A DNA stretch of 64,000 nt from positions 434,001 to 498,000 of the forward strand of contig NC_003228.3 of the NCBI RefSeq assembly GCF_000025985.1, read 5' to 3'. The stretch is from Bacteroides fragilis NCTC 9343 (GTDB lineage Bacteria > Bacteroidota > Bacteroidia > Bacteroidales > Bacteroidaceae). The notes under the pieces are model-generated. The model was given only the letters and a program-made list of their open reading frames with translations. It made no database searches and was not told the DNA's origin. Positions 1 through 8,262 of this stretch are shown here, piece after piece (within the stretch, counting starts at the first letter, position 1; the number at the start of each line of letters is the position of its first letter). The position numbers and the translations under genes were made by a program.

Positions 1-1347
1 TAGTCGTGTACATATTTGAAGTGTTCTTTTCCATAATTCAACTTGTTGCTGCTTTAGTTCTTCTTTTTTTAATTCTTTATTCCTTTCCGCAATATATGTA
101 TTACTATCAATTAGCGTTTTGATTTTCTCTTTTAATTCATCTTTTTCTATTTGGTTATTTCTTAATTCACATTGTATTTTAATGTATACTTTTTTTCTTT
201 TATTATCTTTATAAAGAAAGATAAATGTGATACACGCAATGAGTAATAATGTAGTTACAATAAGAAAAGCTGTATGCTTTTGCCGTTTTATAACTTCGGC
301 CTGTTGTAATGTCTCTGTCGCATGTTGCTTTAGTATGTGACTGATTTCCGCACTATGGTTTAAATCTTGTATAGAATCATATAGAATGAGAGACGTGTCA
401 TTGTATAGAATTGCATCATTTAATTCTCCTTGTTCTTTTTTTATTTCATATAGAGCTTGGTATGCCGATGCCTGTGTATTTAAGTCTGAACTTTTTTTAG
501 CTAAATTGATATAATAAAAAGCAGAATCCAATTGATTCAGATTGTGTAATATTTCTCCTTTCCAAAAATACATAGCAGATAGATCGCTACTGCGTGGAGC
601 ATATTGAATAGAGCGTACTATATAACTATATGCCGCTTCATAGAGGTTTTTATTGTCATAAATCCGGGAAATATCACAAAATAAGATAGACTGCCATGTA
701 GAGTCATTGGTACTTGATGCAATGGTGAGAGCTGTTTGGTAATATTTAAGAGCTTTCTCAAACTGTTCTTGAATAGCATATATGCTTGCCATTCCTCGAA
801 GTGGGTATAGGATATTCTTGCTATTGTATTGTTTATAAATGTAGTATGCGTCTTTATATACTTCTAAGGCTTTGTCATAAAAATCTTGGTTTTTATAGCA
901 TGTACCCAAATTATCGTATATCAAAGTTAATAATGTGTCATGATCTGATGTTGCTTTTTCTGCAATGAGATAAGAGTTAATGGCTTTTGCATAATCATTA
1001 TTGTTTTGATAAAATCGTCCTAAATAAAAGTATGCTTTTGCTTTATTGTTATCTTTTGATAAGTGATCATAATGATTTATAGCAATCAAAATTAATGAAT
1101 CGTTGATTAATTGATGGCCGGCTTTATCCTGTGCTTGTGCTAATAATAATGCGTATTTTGCGTTTTCTGAAACAGATAAATCTGTTTGATTTATTGTTTT
1201 TAATAATTTAAACGCACTATCGGGTTGATATTCCATAATGGAATCTGCTAGAAAGATGGTTCTGTTTATTTGCTGATGCCGTGAACAAGAATAAATGATA
1301 GTGAATCCTAAAAATAACAGTATTATATTTAGTAAATATTGTCTCAT
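1..1347 (-). CDS. TPR-containing lipoprotein with TM and coiled coil, partial
   Basis: The reading frame is open from the ATG at 1347 to the left edge, so the C-terminus lies outside the window (at least 449 residues). It starts with a lipoprotein signal whose lipobox Cys is near residue 21 (...TIIYSC). Helical repeats of TPR type follow, with typical YxxALxYY patterns. A hydrophobic segment lies at about residues 355-377 (AFLIVTTLLLIACITFIFL), and a charged coiled-coil region runs off the edge. In Bacteroides this architecture usually ends in a cytoplasmic histidine kinase or HTH output domain, but that part is not visible here. The family type is clear; the function is inferred to be sensory or regulatory. 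Confidence 0.8.
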   Translation of the reverse strand, partial: MRQYLLNIILLFLGFTIIYSCSRHQQINRTIFLADSIMEYQPDSAFKLLKTINQTDLSVSENAKYALLLAQAQDKAGHQLINDSLILIAINHYDHLSKDNNKAKAYFYLGRFYQNNNDYAKAINSYLIAEKATSDHDTLLTLIYDNLGTCYKNQDFYDKALEVYKDAYYIYKQYNSKNILYPLRGMASIYAIQEQFEKALKYYQTALTIASSTNDSTWQSILFCDISRIYDNKNLYEAAYSYIVRSIQYAPRSSDLSAMYFWKGEILHNLNQLDSAFYYINLAKKSSDLNTQASAYQALYEIKKEQGELNDAILYNDTSLILYDSIQDLNHSAEISHILKQHATETLQQAEVIKRQKHTAFLIVTTLLLIACITFIFLYKDNKRKKVYIKIQCELRNNQIEKDELKEKIKTLIDSNTYIAERNKELKKEELKQQQVELWKRTLQICTRL

Positions 1348-1373
1348 CTTTATATTTTTGCTTATTCGGAAGG

Positions 1374-1381
1374 TAAAGGTA
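1374..1381 (-). promoter_or_regulatory. possible -7 box of the TPR gene
   Basis: On the minus strand this reads TACCTTTA, one mismatch from the Bacteroides -7 consensus TAnnTTTG, 27 nt before the ATG at 1347. No convincing -33 TTTG was found. The gap 1348-1431 separates divergent genes. Confidence 0.3.
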
Positions 1382-1431
1382 ACAAATTTTGTAAAAATAA
1401 TAATTGATATTACTTTTAAAATTTTGATAGA

Positions 1432-1935
1432 ATGGAATATATCAACGATTTAATCCGACGGAAAGACCGCCTTTTATCGGAAGACGAAGCAATGAGTTTA
1501 CTTGAAAATGGAGAATACGGAGTGTTATCTATTTCTTCAACTGAAGAAGGTGTTTATGGCATTCCCATTAATTATGTATGGGATAAACAACAGTCTATCT
1601 ATTTTCATTGTGCTCCCGAAGGGCATAAGCTTTGTATACTTCAAAACTGTAATCAGGCATCGTTTTGCGTGGTAGGACGCACGCGCGTTGTTTCCAATCA
1701 ATTTAGTACCGAGTATGAAAGTATTGTGATTAACGGGACTATGATTTGTCAGTTAGAAGAAACTGAGAAGCGAAAGGCATTGGAACTTCTGCTTGATAAA
1801 TATTCTCCAGAAGATAAAAAGGTGGGGTTGAAGTATATAGAAAAGTCTTTTCATCGTACCCACGTCTTGAAACTTGTTATTAAAGTAATATCCGGTAAGT
1901 GTAAGAAAATAAATCAGCCCTGTCAGGATTATTAA
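1432..1935 (+). CDS. NimA-like pyridoxamine 5'-phosphate oxidase family flavoprotein
   Basis: This 167-residue protein resembles the NimA/pyridoxamine-phosphate-oxidase-like split-barrel flavoproteins. It has an N-terminal RRKDRLLSEDEA segment, a barrel with GIPINYVW, an IYFHCAPEGHK segment (His65-Lys66 at the usual cofactor region), and a C-terminal SGKCKK tail. Proteins of this group bind FMN and reduce small substrates; true Nim proteins reduce 5-nitroimidazoles. Sequence alone does not show nitroimidazole activity, and many Bacteroides carry housekeeping relatives. It is divergently oriented from the TPR gene and lies just upstream of the nitrite reductase operon, which may hint at a redox role. 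Confidence 0.75.
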   Translation: MEYINDLIRRKDRLLSEDEAMSLLENGEYGVLSISSTEEGVYGIPINYVWDKQQSIYFHCAPEGHKLCILQNCNQASFCVVGRTRVVSNQFSTEYESIVINGTMICQLEETEKRKALELLLDKYSPEDKKVGLKYIEKSFHRTHVLKLVIKVISGKCKKINQPCQDY

Positions 1936-2004
1936 GAAGCCCCTACCTTATCTCTCCTTTATTTATCTTTTGTTTTTTTAGCATGGGTTATTTTTCTTTC
2001 GCAA

Positions 2005-2022
2005 ATGTAATCTGGATTACAT
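2005..2022. promoter_or_regulatory. Crp/Fnr-type operator upstream of nrfH
   Basis: The sequence ATGTAATC-TG-GATTACAT is a perfect 8-bp inverted repeat around a 2-bp centre. Its core TGTAA-N6-TTACA has the 16-bp geometry of Crp/Fnr-family sites. A near-consensus -7 box (TTTCTTTG, 2043-2050) lies downstream. If that box is used, the operator centre sits at about -42, the class II activator position. The Crp/Fnr-like gene at the end of this operon (7547-8233) is the obvious candidate ligand; that link is inferred. Confidence 0.65.
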
Positions 2023-2076
2023 CTTTTATAAATGAAAATCCTTTTCTTTGCATAAATACATAGCATAATACATACT

Positions 2077-2664
2077 ATGAAGGTAAAAGAATATATCCAA
2101 TGGTTACTCCCTTCGCGTAAGTGGAGAGTACTTGCGATCATTATAACAGGTGTGATTGTAGGTGGAGGAGCTCTTTTTCTTTATATGCTCCGGGCACATA
2201 CTTATCTGGCTGATGATCCTTCGGCCTGTGTCAACTGTCACATCATGGGACCTTATTATGCAACCTGGTTCCATAGTTCGCATAGCAGGAATGCTACGTG
2301 CAATGACTGTCATGTTCCCCACGAAAATCCTGTGAAGAAATGGGTGTTCAAGGGAATGGATGGCATGCGTCACGTTGCTGTATTTCTGACACGGGGCGAG
2401 AAGGATGTGCTTCGGGCCAATAAAGAGAGTGCGGAGGTGATTATGAACAATTGCATTCGTTGCCATACACTACTGAATACGGAATTTGTAAATACGGGAC
2501 GAATAGATTATATGATGTCTCAGGTAGGTGAAGGGAAAGCTTGTTGGGACTGTCATCGGGACGTACCGCATGGCGGAAGCAACAGTGCTGCCTCCACTCC
2601 TGACGCATTAGTACCTTATCCGGATTCTCCCACACCGGAGTGGTTGAGAAAGATGATAGAATAA
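2077..2664 (+). CDS. nrfH: cytochrome c nitrite reductase small subunit NrfH (NapC/NirT family)
   Basis: A 195-residue membrane-anchored tetrahaem quinol dehydrogenase. One N-terminal TM helix (about 18-38) is followed by four CxxCH haem sites: CVNCH 51-55, CNDCH 75-79, CIRCH 126-130 and CWDCH 156-160. Known NrfH proteins take electrons from menaquinol and pass them to NrfA at the periplasmic face of the inner membrane. nrfA follows after 23 nt, so the two are co-transcribed. Length and haem count match the family. A Crp/Fnr-type palindrome lies about 55 bp upstream of the start. Confidence 0.95.
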   Translation: MKVKEYIQWLLPSRKWRVLAIIITGVIVGGGALFLYMLRAHTYLADDPSACVNCHIMGPYYATWFHSSHSRNATCNDCHVPHENPVKKWVFKGMDGMRHVAVFLTRGEKDVLRANKESAEVIMNNCIRCHTLLNTEFVNTGRIDYMMSQVGEGKACWDCHRDVPHGGSNSAASTPDALVPYPDSPTPEWLRKMIE

Positions 2665-2687
2665 ATAAAAAATCAAGATAACAAATT

Positions 2688-4169
2688 ATGGAAAAGAAAC
2701 TGAAATCATGGCAGGGATGGCTGTTGTTCTGCGGAGCGATGGCAGTCGTTTTTGTACTCGGGCTTGTAGTCTCTTCACTGATGGAGCGCAGGGCGGAAAC
2801 GGTAAGTGTTTTCAATAACAAACGGGTGGAGATTACCGGAATAGAAGCCCGGAACGAAGTGTTTGGAGAAAATTATCCCCGGCAGTACGAGACGTGGAAA
2901 GAAACGGCAAAAACCGATTTTAAAAGCGAGTTTAATGGCAATGAAGCGGTAGATGTGCTTGAACAGCGCCCTGAGATGGTGGTGCTATGGGCCGGATATG
3001 CATTTTCAAAGGATTACTCGACTCCACGGGGGCACATGCATGCCATTGAGGACATTACTCATTCACTTCGTACCGGTGCGCCGATGGATGATAAAAGTGG
3101 TCCGCAGCCTTCTACCTGCTGGACTTGTAAGAGTCCGGATGTGCCTCGCATGATGGAGGCGATTGGAGTGGACTCGTTTTATAACAACAAGTGGGGAGCT
3201 TTCGGCAGTGAGATTGTCAATCCGATAGGTTGTGCAGACTGTCATGAACCGACAAATATGAAATTGCATATCAGCCGTCCGGCTTTACGAGAGGCTTTTG
3301 CCCGCCAGGGAAAAGATATAGACAAAGCGACTCCACAGGAGATGCGTTCGCTGGTATGTGCGCAATGTCATGTAGAGTACTATTTTAAGGGGGATGGTAA
3401 ATATCTGACTTTCCCTTGGGATAAGGGATTCTCGGTAGAAGATATGGAAGCCTACTATGATGAGGCCGACTTCGCTGATTATACACATGCGTTGAGCAAA
3501 GCCCGTATACTGAAAGCGCAGCATCCGGATTATGAAATTTCTCAGATGGGGATTCATGCCCAACGCGGAGTATCGTGTGCCGATTGTCATATGCCCTACA
3601 AAAGTGAGGGAGGCATGAAGTTCAGCGATCACCATATTCAAAGTCCGTTGGCTATGATCGACCGGACTTGCCAGGTGTGTCATAGGGAGAGTGAAGAGAC
3701 TTTAAGAAATAATGTATATGATCGCCAGCGTAAAGCGAACGAAATTCGCGGCCGTTTGGAGCAGGAATTGGCTAAGGCACATATTGAGGCTAAATTTGCA
3801 TGGGACAAGGGTGCGACAGATGTCCAAATGGCAGAGGCATTAAAGTTGATTCGCCAGGCTCAGTGGAGATGGGATTTCGGAGTAGCTTCGCATGGAGGCG
3901 CATTCCATGCTCCGCAAGAGATACAACGTATTCTGGGGCATGGGCTTGACAAGGCTTTGCAGGCCCGGTTGGCTATTTCGAAAGTACTGGCTCAGCACGG
4001 CTACACGGCTGACGTTCCGATGCCTGATATTTCGACAAAGGAAAAAGCACAGGAATACATCGGTCTGGATATGGAGAAGGAGCGTAAGGCGAAAGACAAA
4101 TTCCTGAAAACAATAGTACCTGAGTGGTTGGAGAAAGCGAGGGCCAACGGTCGTCTGGCTAAACTGTAG
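2688..4169 (+). CDS. nrfA: ammonia-forming cytochrome c nitrite reductase NrfA
   Basis: A 493-residue periplasmic pentahaem enzyme that reduces nitrite to ammonium with six electrons. An N-terminal hydrophobic segment (about 11-31) serves as signal or anchor. The catalytic haem has the diagnostic CWTCK motif (144-148), and four CxxCH motifs follow at 182, 224, 297 and 328. The conserved active-site Arg is in TPRGH (Arg114), a Tyr is in VEYYF (about 231), and the His is in MGIHAQRG (His290). All key residues are present. It sits between nrfH and the cytochrome c maturation genes. Confidence 0.97.
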   Translation: MEKKLKSWQGWLLFCGAMAVVFVLGLVVSSLMERRAETVSVFNNKRVEITGIEARNEVFGENYPRQYETWKETAKTDFKSEFNGNEAVDVLEQRPEMVVLWAGYAFSKDYSTPRGHMHAIEDITHSLRTGAPMDDKSGPQPSTCWTCKSPDVPRMMEAIGVDSFYNNKWGAFGSEIVNPIGCADCHEPTNMKLHISRPALREAFARQGKDIDKATPQEMRSLVCAQCHVEYYFKGDGKYLTFPWDKGFSVEDMEAYYDEADFADYTHALSKARILKAQHPDYEISQMGIHAQRGVSCADCHMPYKSEGGMKFSDHHIQSPLAMIDRTCQVCHRESEETLRNNVYDRQRKANEIRGRLEQELAKAHIEAKFAWDKGATDVQMAEALKLIRQAQWRWDFGVASHGGAFHAPQEIQRILGHGLDKALQARLAISKVLAQHGYTADVPMPDISTKEKAQEYIGLDMEKERKAKDKFLKTIVPEWLEKARANGRLAKL

Positions 4170-4172
4170 ACT

Positions 4173-5414
4173 ATGTGGCAGAAACCTTGGGGATATAAAG
4201 AGGGGTTCGCTATCTGTGGCGGGCTCTTTCTTACAGGCACTTTCCTGCAAATAACGATAGGAAAATGTGAGCTTTCCATTCTTTCATACCCTATGAATGT
4301 GTGCGTGGGAGTATTGTATCTTGTTATCTTGTTACTGATCTACGCCTTTTCGCAAAAGAGTTATTTCATCCGGTGGATGGGAAGCTGCCAGGCTGCCGTT
4401 TCATCTATGGTATCAGTCGCGATGCTGACTGTAGTGATGGGGCTGATTCGCCAAGTGAAGTCCGATGTACCTCTGTTAGGTGCTGAGAGCTGGCTGGGGT
4501 TTTCGCAGATGTTGTCGGCATGTTCGTTTGTGCTGTTGTTCCTTTGGATGATCACTTTGTTGGGACTGACCACAATTCGGAGGATACACCATTTCCGCTG
4601 GTGTGATTTTCCTTTTGTATTGAATCACTTGGGACTGTTCCTTGCACTGACCGGTGCTATCTTGGGCAATGCCGATATGGAGCGTTTGCGGATGACTACA
4701 AAAACAGGACAGGCAGAATGGCGCGCGTTGGACGAGAACCAGAAAATGCGGGAGTTACCTCTGGCAATAGAACTCCAGGACTTTACGATTGATGAATACC
4801 CCCCGAAGTTGATGCTGATAAATAATGAAACAGGTGAGGCATTACCGTCAAAGAAACCGGAAAACCTGTTGATTGAAGAAAATTTTCATACCGGACGATT
4901 GCTTGATTGGGAAATTGGTATCGAGAAGAAAATACCTCTGGCTGCCAGTGTAGCGACTCAGGATACGTTGAATTTTGTAGAATTTCATTCAATGGGGGCT
5001 ACTTATGCTGTTTATCTGAAAGCTGTGAATAATAAGACAGGACAGCAGCGTGAAGGATGGGTGAGTTGCGGGAGTTTTATGTTTCCTTATAAAGCTATCC
5101 GGCTTGACGATCAGACCAGTCTGGTGATGCCGGAACGTGAACCCCGTCGTTTTGCATCCGAAGTCAAGGTTTATACGGAATCGGGATGCCGTGATTCGGC
5201 TACGATTGAGGTGAATAAGCCTTTTGAGTTGGAAGGGTGGAAAATATATCAATTGAGTTATGACGAGTCGAAAGGGCGTTGGAGTGATATCAGCGTATTC
5301 GAACTGGTTCGTGATCCATGGTTGCCGGTCGTTTATACCGGTATCTGGATGATGATAGCGGGAGCTGTCTGCCTGTTTGCCTTGTCACAGAAAAGAAAGG
5401 AGGACAACACATGA
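4173..5414 (+). CDS. ResB-like cytochrome c biogenesis protein
   Basis: A 413-residue membrane protein with about four TM helices in the first 165 residues, a large periplasmic domain (about 170-375) and a final TM helix (about 380-405). This matches the ResB half of the system II (Ccs) haem lyase. Its likely job is to hand haem to apo-NrfA and NrfH with the CcsA partner. It starts 3 nt after the nrfA stop and overlaps the next gene by ATGA, implying translational coupling. In some epsilonproteobacteria the two halves are fused as NrfI; here they are separate. Confidence 0.85.
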   Translation: MWQKPWGYKEGFAICGGLFLTGTFLQITIGKCELSILSYPMNVCVGVLYLVILLLIYAFSQKSYFIRWMGSCQAAVSSMVSVAMLTVVMGLIRQVKSDVPLLGAESWLGFSQMLSACSFVLLFLWMITLLGLTTIRRIHHFRWCDFPFVLNHLGLFLALTGAILGNADMERLRMTTKTGQAEWRALDENQKMRELPLAIELQDFTIDEYPPKLMLINNETGEALPSKKPENLLIEENFHTGRLLDWEIGIEKKIPLAASVATQDTLNFVEFHSMGATYAVYLKAVNNKTGQQREGWVSCGSFMFPYKAIRLDDQTSLVMPEREPRRFASEVKVYTESGCRDSATIEVNKPFELEGWKIYQLSYDESKGRWSDISVFELVRDPWLPVVYTGIWMMIAGAVCLFALSQKRKEDNT

Positions 5415-6202
5415 GTTGGGATCAATTTGTGATTTTTGCCATTGTAGCACTTTTATGCTGGGGAATCGGTGCGGTTGCCGCCTGGAGAGGAAAGCGGCAA
5501 TGGATGGTCTATACGGCTACATTAGCGGGATTGGCTGTCTTTTTTGCCTTCATTCTCGGGATGTGGATCTCTCTGGAACGGCCTCCGATGCGTACGATGG
5601 GTGAAACCCGTTTGTGGTACTCTTTCTTTTTACCTTTGGCAGGTATCATAACGTATAGCCGCTGGCGATATAAATGGATTTTGAGTTTCAGTTTTATTCT
5701 TTCGCTGGTGTTCGTCTGTATCAATCTGTTTAAGCCTGAGATACACAATAAAACTTTAATGCCTGCTCTGCAGAGTCCTTGGTTTGCACCGCATGTTATT
5801 GTTTATATGTTTGCTTACGCTATGTTGGGAGCGGCGGCTGTCATGGCTGTTTATCTGCTTTGGATCAAAAAGAAAACTCCGGAAGAACGTGAGATGGAAC
5901 TGTGTGACAATCTGGTCAATGTGGGACTGGCATTTATGACGCTGGGAATGTTGTTTGGTGCATTGTGGGCAAAAGAAGCTTGGGGGCATTATTGGAGTTG
6001 GGATCCCAAAGAAACGTGGGCGGCTGCTACGTGGCTCGGTTACCTTTGCTATATACATTTTCGGATGAACCGGAGGCAAAAAGTGCGTACGGCGCTTGTC
6101 GGACTTCTCATTTGCTTCGTATTACTGCAGATGTGCTGGTATGGCATTAATTATCTGCCATCGGCACAGGGGACCAGCGTACATACGTATAATCTGAATT
6201 GA
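5411..6202 (+). CDS. ccsA: CcsA/ResC cytochrome c assembly protein
   Basis: A 263-residue polytopic membrane protein with the tryptophan-rich haem-handling signature WGHYWSWDPKETW (191-203). Probable haem-ligand His residues are at 128 (APHVIVY) and 258 (SVHTYNL). The frame extends upstream to 5318, but the ATG at 5411 overlaps the preceding stop (ATGA), gives a normal N-terminus (MSWDQFVIFA) and is the better start. It forms the system II synthetase with the upstream ResB-like protein and should mature the haems of NrfH and NrfA. Confidence 0.92.
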   Translation: MSWDQFVIFAIVALLCWGIGAVAAWRGKRQWMVYTATLAGLAVFFAFILGMWISLERPPMRTMGETRLWYSFFLPLAGIITYSRWRYKWILSFSFILSLVFVCINLFKPEIHNKTLMPALQSPWFAPHVIVYMFAYAMLGAAAVMAVYLLWIKKKTPEEREMELCDNLVNVGLAFMTLGMLFGALWAKEAWGHYWSWDPKETWAAATWLGYLCYIHFRMNRRQKVRTALVGLLICFVLLQMCWYGINYLPSAQGTSVHTYNLN

Positions 6203-6234
6203 TAAATCGTTAACTACTAATTTAGAACCGAGTT

Positions 6235-7500
6235 ATGAGAATCACAAATCTATTTTGGACAGTTGTGCTTTTAGCCCCACTGTCTGTCTTTGCACAGCAA
6301 CAGAAAGAGAATCTGTTTACGATTGATGCACAGATACGTACCCGTGGTGAATACCGCAATGGAGTATTGAATCCTCGTCCGGAAGGAGAAGAACCCACTT
6401 TCTTTGTTAACGAGCGTGCCCGGCTTTCTTTGGGGTATCAGCGTGACAGGTTACAGATGAGACTTTCTGCACAGCACGTAGGAGTGTGGGGGCAGGATCC
6501 TCAGATTGATAAGAATGGAAGGTTTATTTTGCATGAAGCGTGGGCTCGCCTTGACTTCTCAAAAGGATTATTTGCGCAGTTGGGAAGGCAACCGTTGTCG
6601 TATGATGATGAGCGTCTGCTTGGCGGACTGGACTGGAATGTGGCCGGGCGATTTCACGATGCATTAAAATTGGGATATGAAAGTAAACTGCATAAGTTGC
6701 ATTTGATATTGGCTTTCAATCAGAATGATGAAAACCGTTCATACGGAGGCACTTATTATGCTTCCGGAGCGCAACCTTATAAAACGATGCAAACGGTTTG
6801 GTATAACGGTCATTGGGCTAAAGATTTCACTGTTTCGCTGCTTTTTATGAATACCGGATTTGAAACGGGTACGGAGGGAAATGGTAAAACAGCTAATATG
6901 CAGACAATGGGCACTTATTGGGTATACACGCCCGGAGCGTGGCTGTTCAATGGCAGCGCTTATTATCAGTTCGGAAAGAATAAGGCTGACAAGAAAGTAT
7001 CTGCTTATATGTTTAGCTTGAAAGCCGGTTATAAAATTGATCCGAAGTGGAGCGTAAGTCTGGGTACGGACTATCTTAGCGGCGATCCCGATAGTAAAAA
7101 AGTGAGCACTTTTGACCCGTTATATGGAACACATCATAAATTTTACGGAGGTATGGACTATTTCTATGCATCGGCTTACAATAAGGGGTTGTGGGATAAG
7201 ATTTTGAGCGTAGACTTTAAACCGACTAAGAAATTGAGTTTCTCGTTGAATTATCATCACTTCTCTACTACATATGACGTTATGGCTACAGATGGTAAGG
7301 AAGGACGCTGCCTGGGGTCGGAATTGGATATGCAGGTAGATTATACTTTGATGAAAGACGTAAAACTGACTGCCGGTTATTCTACTATGCTTGGAACTAA
7401 GTATATGGATATAGTAAAGGGAGGCAACCATAAAAGTTGGCAGGACTGGGGCTGGTTGACACTGAATATCAATCCACGCATTTTATTTACTAAGTGGTAA
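6235..7500 (+). CDS. outer-membrane beta-barrel protein, alginate-export-like porin
   Basis: A 421-residue protein with a signal peptide (cleavage near FAQQQ, about residue 21). The body is rich in alternating amphipathic strands, as in the alginate-export/porin-like barrels of Bacteroidetes, with typical GRQPLSYDDERLLGG and GRFHDALKLGY segments early in the barrel. It follows ccsA by 32 nt and so is probably part of the nrf operon. A role in passage of nitrite or other small anions across the outer membrane is a guess from context. No substrate can be read from sequence. Confidence 0.75.
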   Translation: MRITNLFWTVVLLAPLSVFAQQQKENLFTIDAQIRTRGEYRNGVLNPRPEGEEPTFFVNERARLSLGYQRDRLQMRLSAQHVGVWGQDPQIDKNGRFILHEAWARLDFSKGLFAQLGRQPLSYDDERLLGGLDWNVAGRFHDALKLGYESKLHKLHLILAFNQNDENRSYGGTYYASGAQPYKTMQTVWYNGHWAKDFTVSLLFMNTGFETGTEGNGKTANMQTMGTYWVYTPGAWLFNGSAYYQFGKNKADKKVSAYMFSLKAGYKIDPKWSVSLGTDYLSGDPDSKKVSTFDPLYGTHHKFYGGMDYFYASAYNKGLWDKILSVDFKPTKKLSFSLNYHHFSTTYDVMATDGKEGRCLGSELDMQVDYTLMKDVKLTAGYSTMLGTKYMDIVKGGNHKSWQDWGWLTLNINPRILFTKW

Positions 7501-7521
7501 GATTGGTACGGGAGAAAATGC

Positions 7522-7529
7522 TATCTTTG
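7522..7529 (+). promoter_or_regulatory. -7 box before the Crp/Fnr gene
   Basis: TATCTTTG matches the Bacteroides -7 consensus TAnnTTTG exactly, 18 nt before the GTG start at 7547. It suggests the regulator can be transcribed separately from the nrf genes, from a very short leader. Confidence 0.5.
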
Positions 7530-7546
7530 CTCAAAAGACAAGCATC

Positions 7547-8233
7547 GTGGTAAAAGTAGAGTTTACAGACGAATATCAAAAGATTTTGTGGCAGATATCT
7601 TTGTTTAAGGATATGGATAACAGTTTGCAACGTCGGCTGCCACAAGAGCTGGAACTTTCGGTGTACGAGGTTGCCAGAAAAGAGATCGTATTGAAGCAGG
7701 ATACCTATTGCAATCATTTATATGTGCTACTGAAAGGGGAACTGGAGGTTAATATTGTCGATGTGGCGGGAAACCTGGTAAAAGTAGAAGATATTCGTGC
7801 TCCCCGTGCTTTTGCCACTCCTCATTTGTTTGGTGATAAGAATCTTTTACCTGCTACGTTTACTGCCAGTGAAGATTCTGTATTGTTGATGGCTACCCGT
7901 AGTTCCGTTTTTAAATTGATTAGTTCTGTACCCGATTTGTTGCATCGCTTCTTGTGTGTGACGGGTAATTGCAACAAATGTACGGTTACCCGTCTGCGCA
8001 TCCTGTCTTATAAGATGCTGCGCAGCCGTTTGGTCTATTATTTTATGGAGCATAAGATTTCTCCGGATACAGCCTTGCTGGAGCACAATCAGGTTCAATT
8101 GGCAGAATATCTGGGAGTGACGCGTCCGGCACTCTCGAAGGAGATAAATAAGATGATGAAAGAGGGGCTGATTTCGATCAATAAGAAAGTAGTGACGTTG
8201 GAAGATATGGCGGCACTCAAAGAATATATCTGA
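7547..8233 (+). CDS. Crp/Fnr-family transcriptional regulator
   Basis: A 228-residue regulator with an N-terminal cyclic-nucleotide-binding-like beta roll (about 18-125), a dimerisation helix and a C-terminal winged helix (QVQLAEYLGVTRPALSKEI, about 182-200, is the HTH). The frame opens with GTG at 7547; no ATG gives an equally complete N-terminal domain. Four cysteines stand out: Cys54 and the group Cys137-x4-Cys142-x2-Cys145, which might bind an Fe-S cluster or sense NO or redox. It lies 46 nt after the porin gene and is the likely regulator of the nrf operon through the palindrome at 2005-2022. Confidence 0.9.
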   Translation: MVKVEFTDEYQKILWQISLFKDMDNSLQRRLPQELELSVYEVARKEIVLKQDTYCNHLYVLLKGELEVNIVDVAGNLVKVEDIRAPRAFATPHLFGDKNLLPATFTASEDSVLLMATRSSVFKLISSVPDLLHRFLCVTGNCNKCTVTRLRILSYKMLRSRLVYYFMEHKISPDTALLEHNQVQLAEYLGVTRPALSKEINKMMKEGLISINKKVVTLEDMAALKEYI

Positions 8234-8262
8234 AACGGTATCTGCTACAGATACCGTTTCAG
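8230..8262. terminator. bidirectional hairpin between convergent genes
   Basis: CTGAAACGGTATCTG (8230-8244) and its perfect reverse complement (8248-8262) are separated by only CTA. This 15-bp stem contains the stop codon of the Crp/Fnr gene and the last codons plus stop of the minus-strand hydrolase gene. It probably terminates both transcripts, although no strong U-tract follows. Confidence 0.7.

Noticed and set aside
1432..1935. Reading the NimA-like gene as a nitroimidazole-resistance gene
   Set aside because: Only family-level similarity is visible, and no IS element that usually drives nim genes is nearby.
5318..5410. N-terminal extension of CcsA to the ATG at 5318
   Set aside because: It runs through the end of the ResB-like gene in another frame; ATG 5411 overlaps that stop and gives a standard start.
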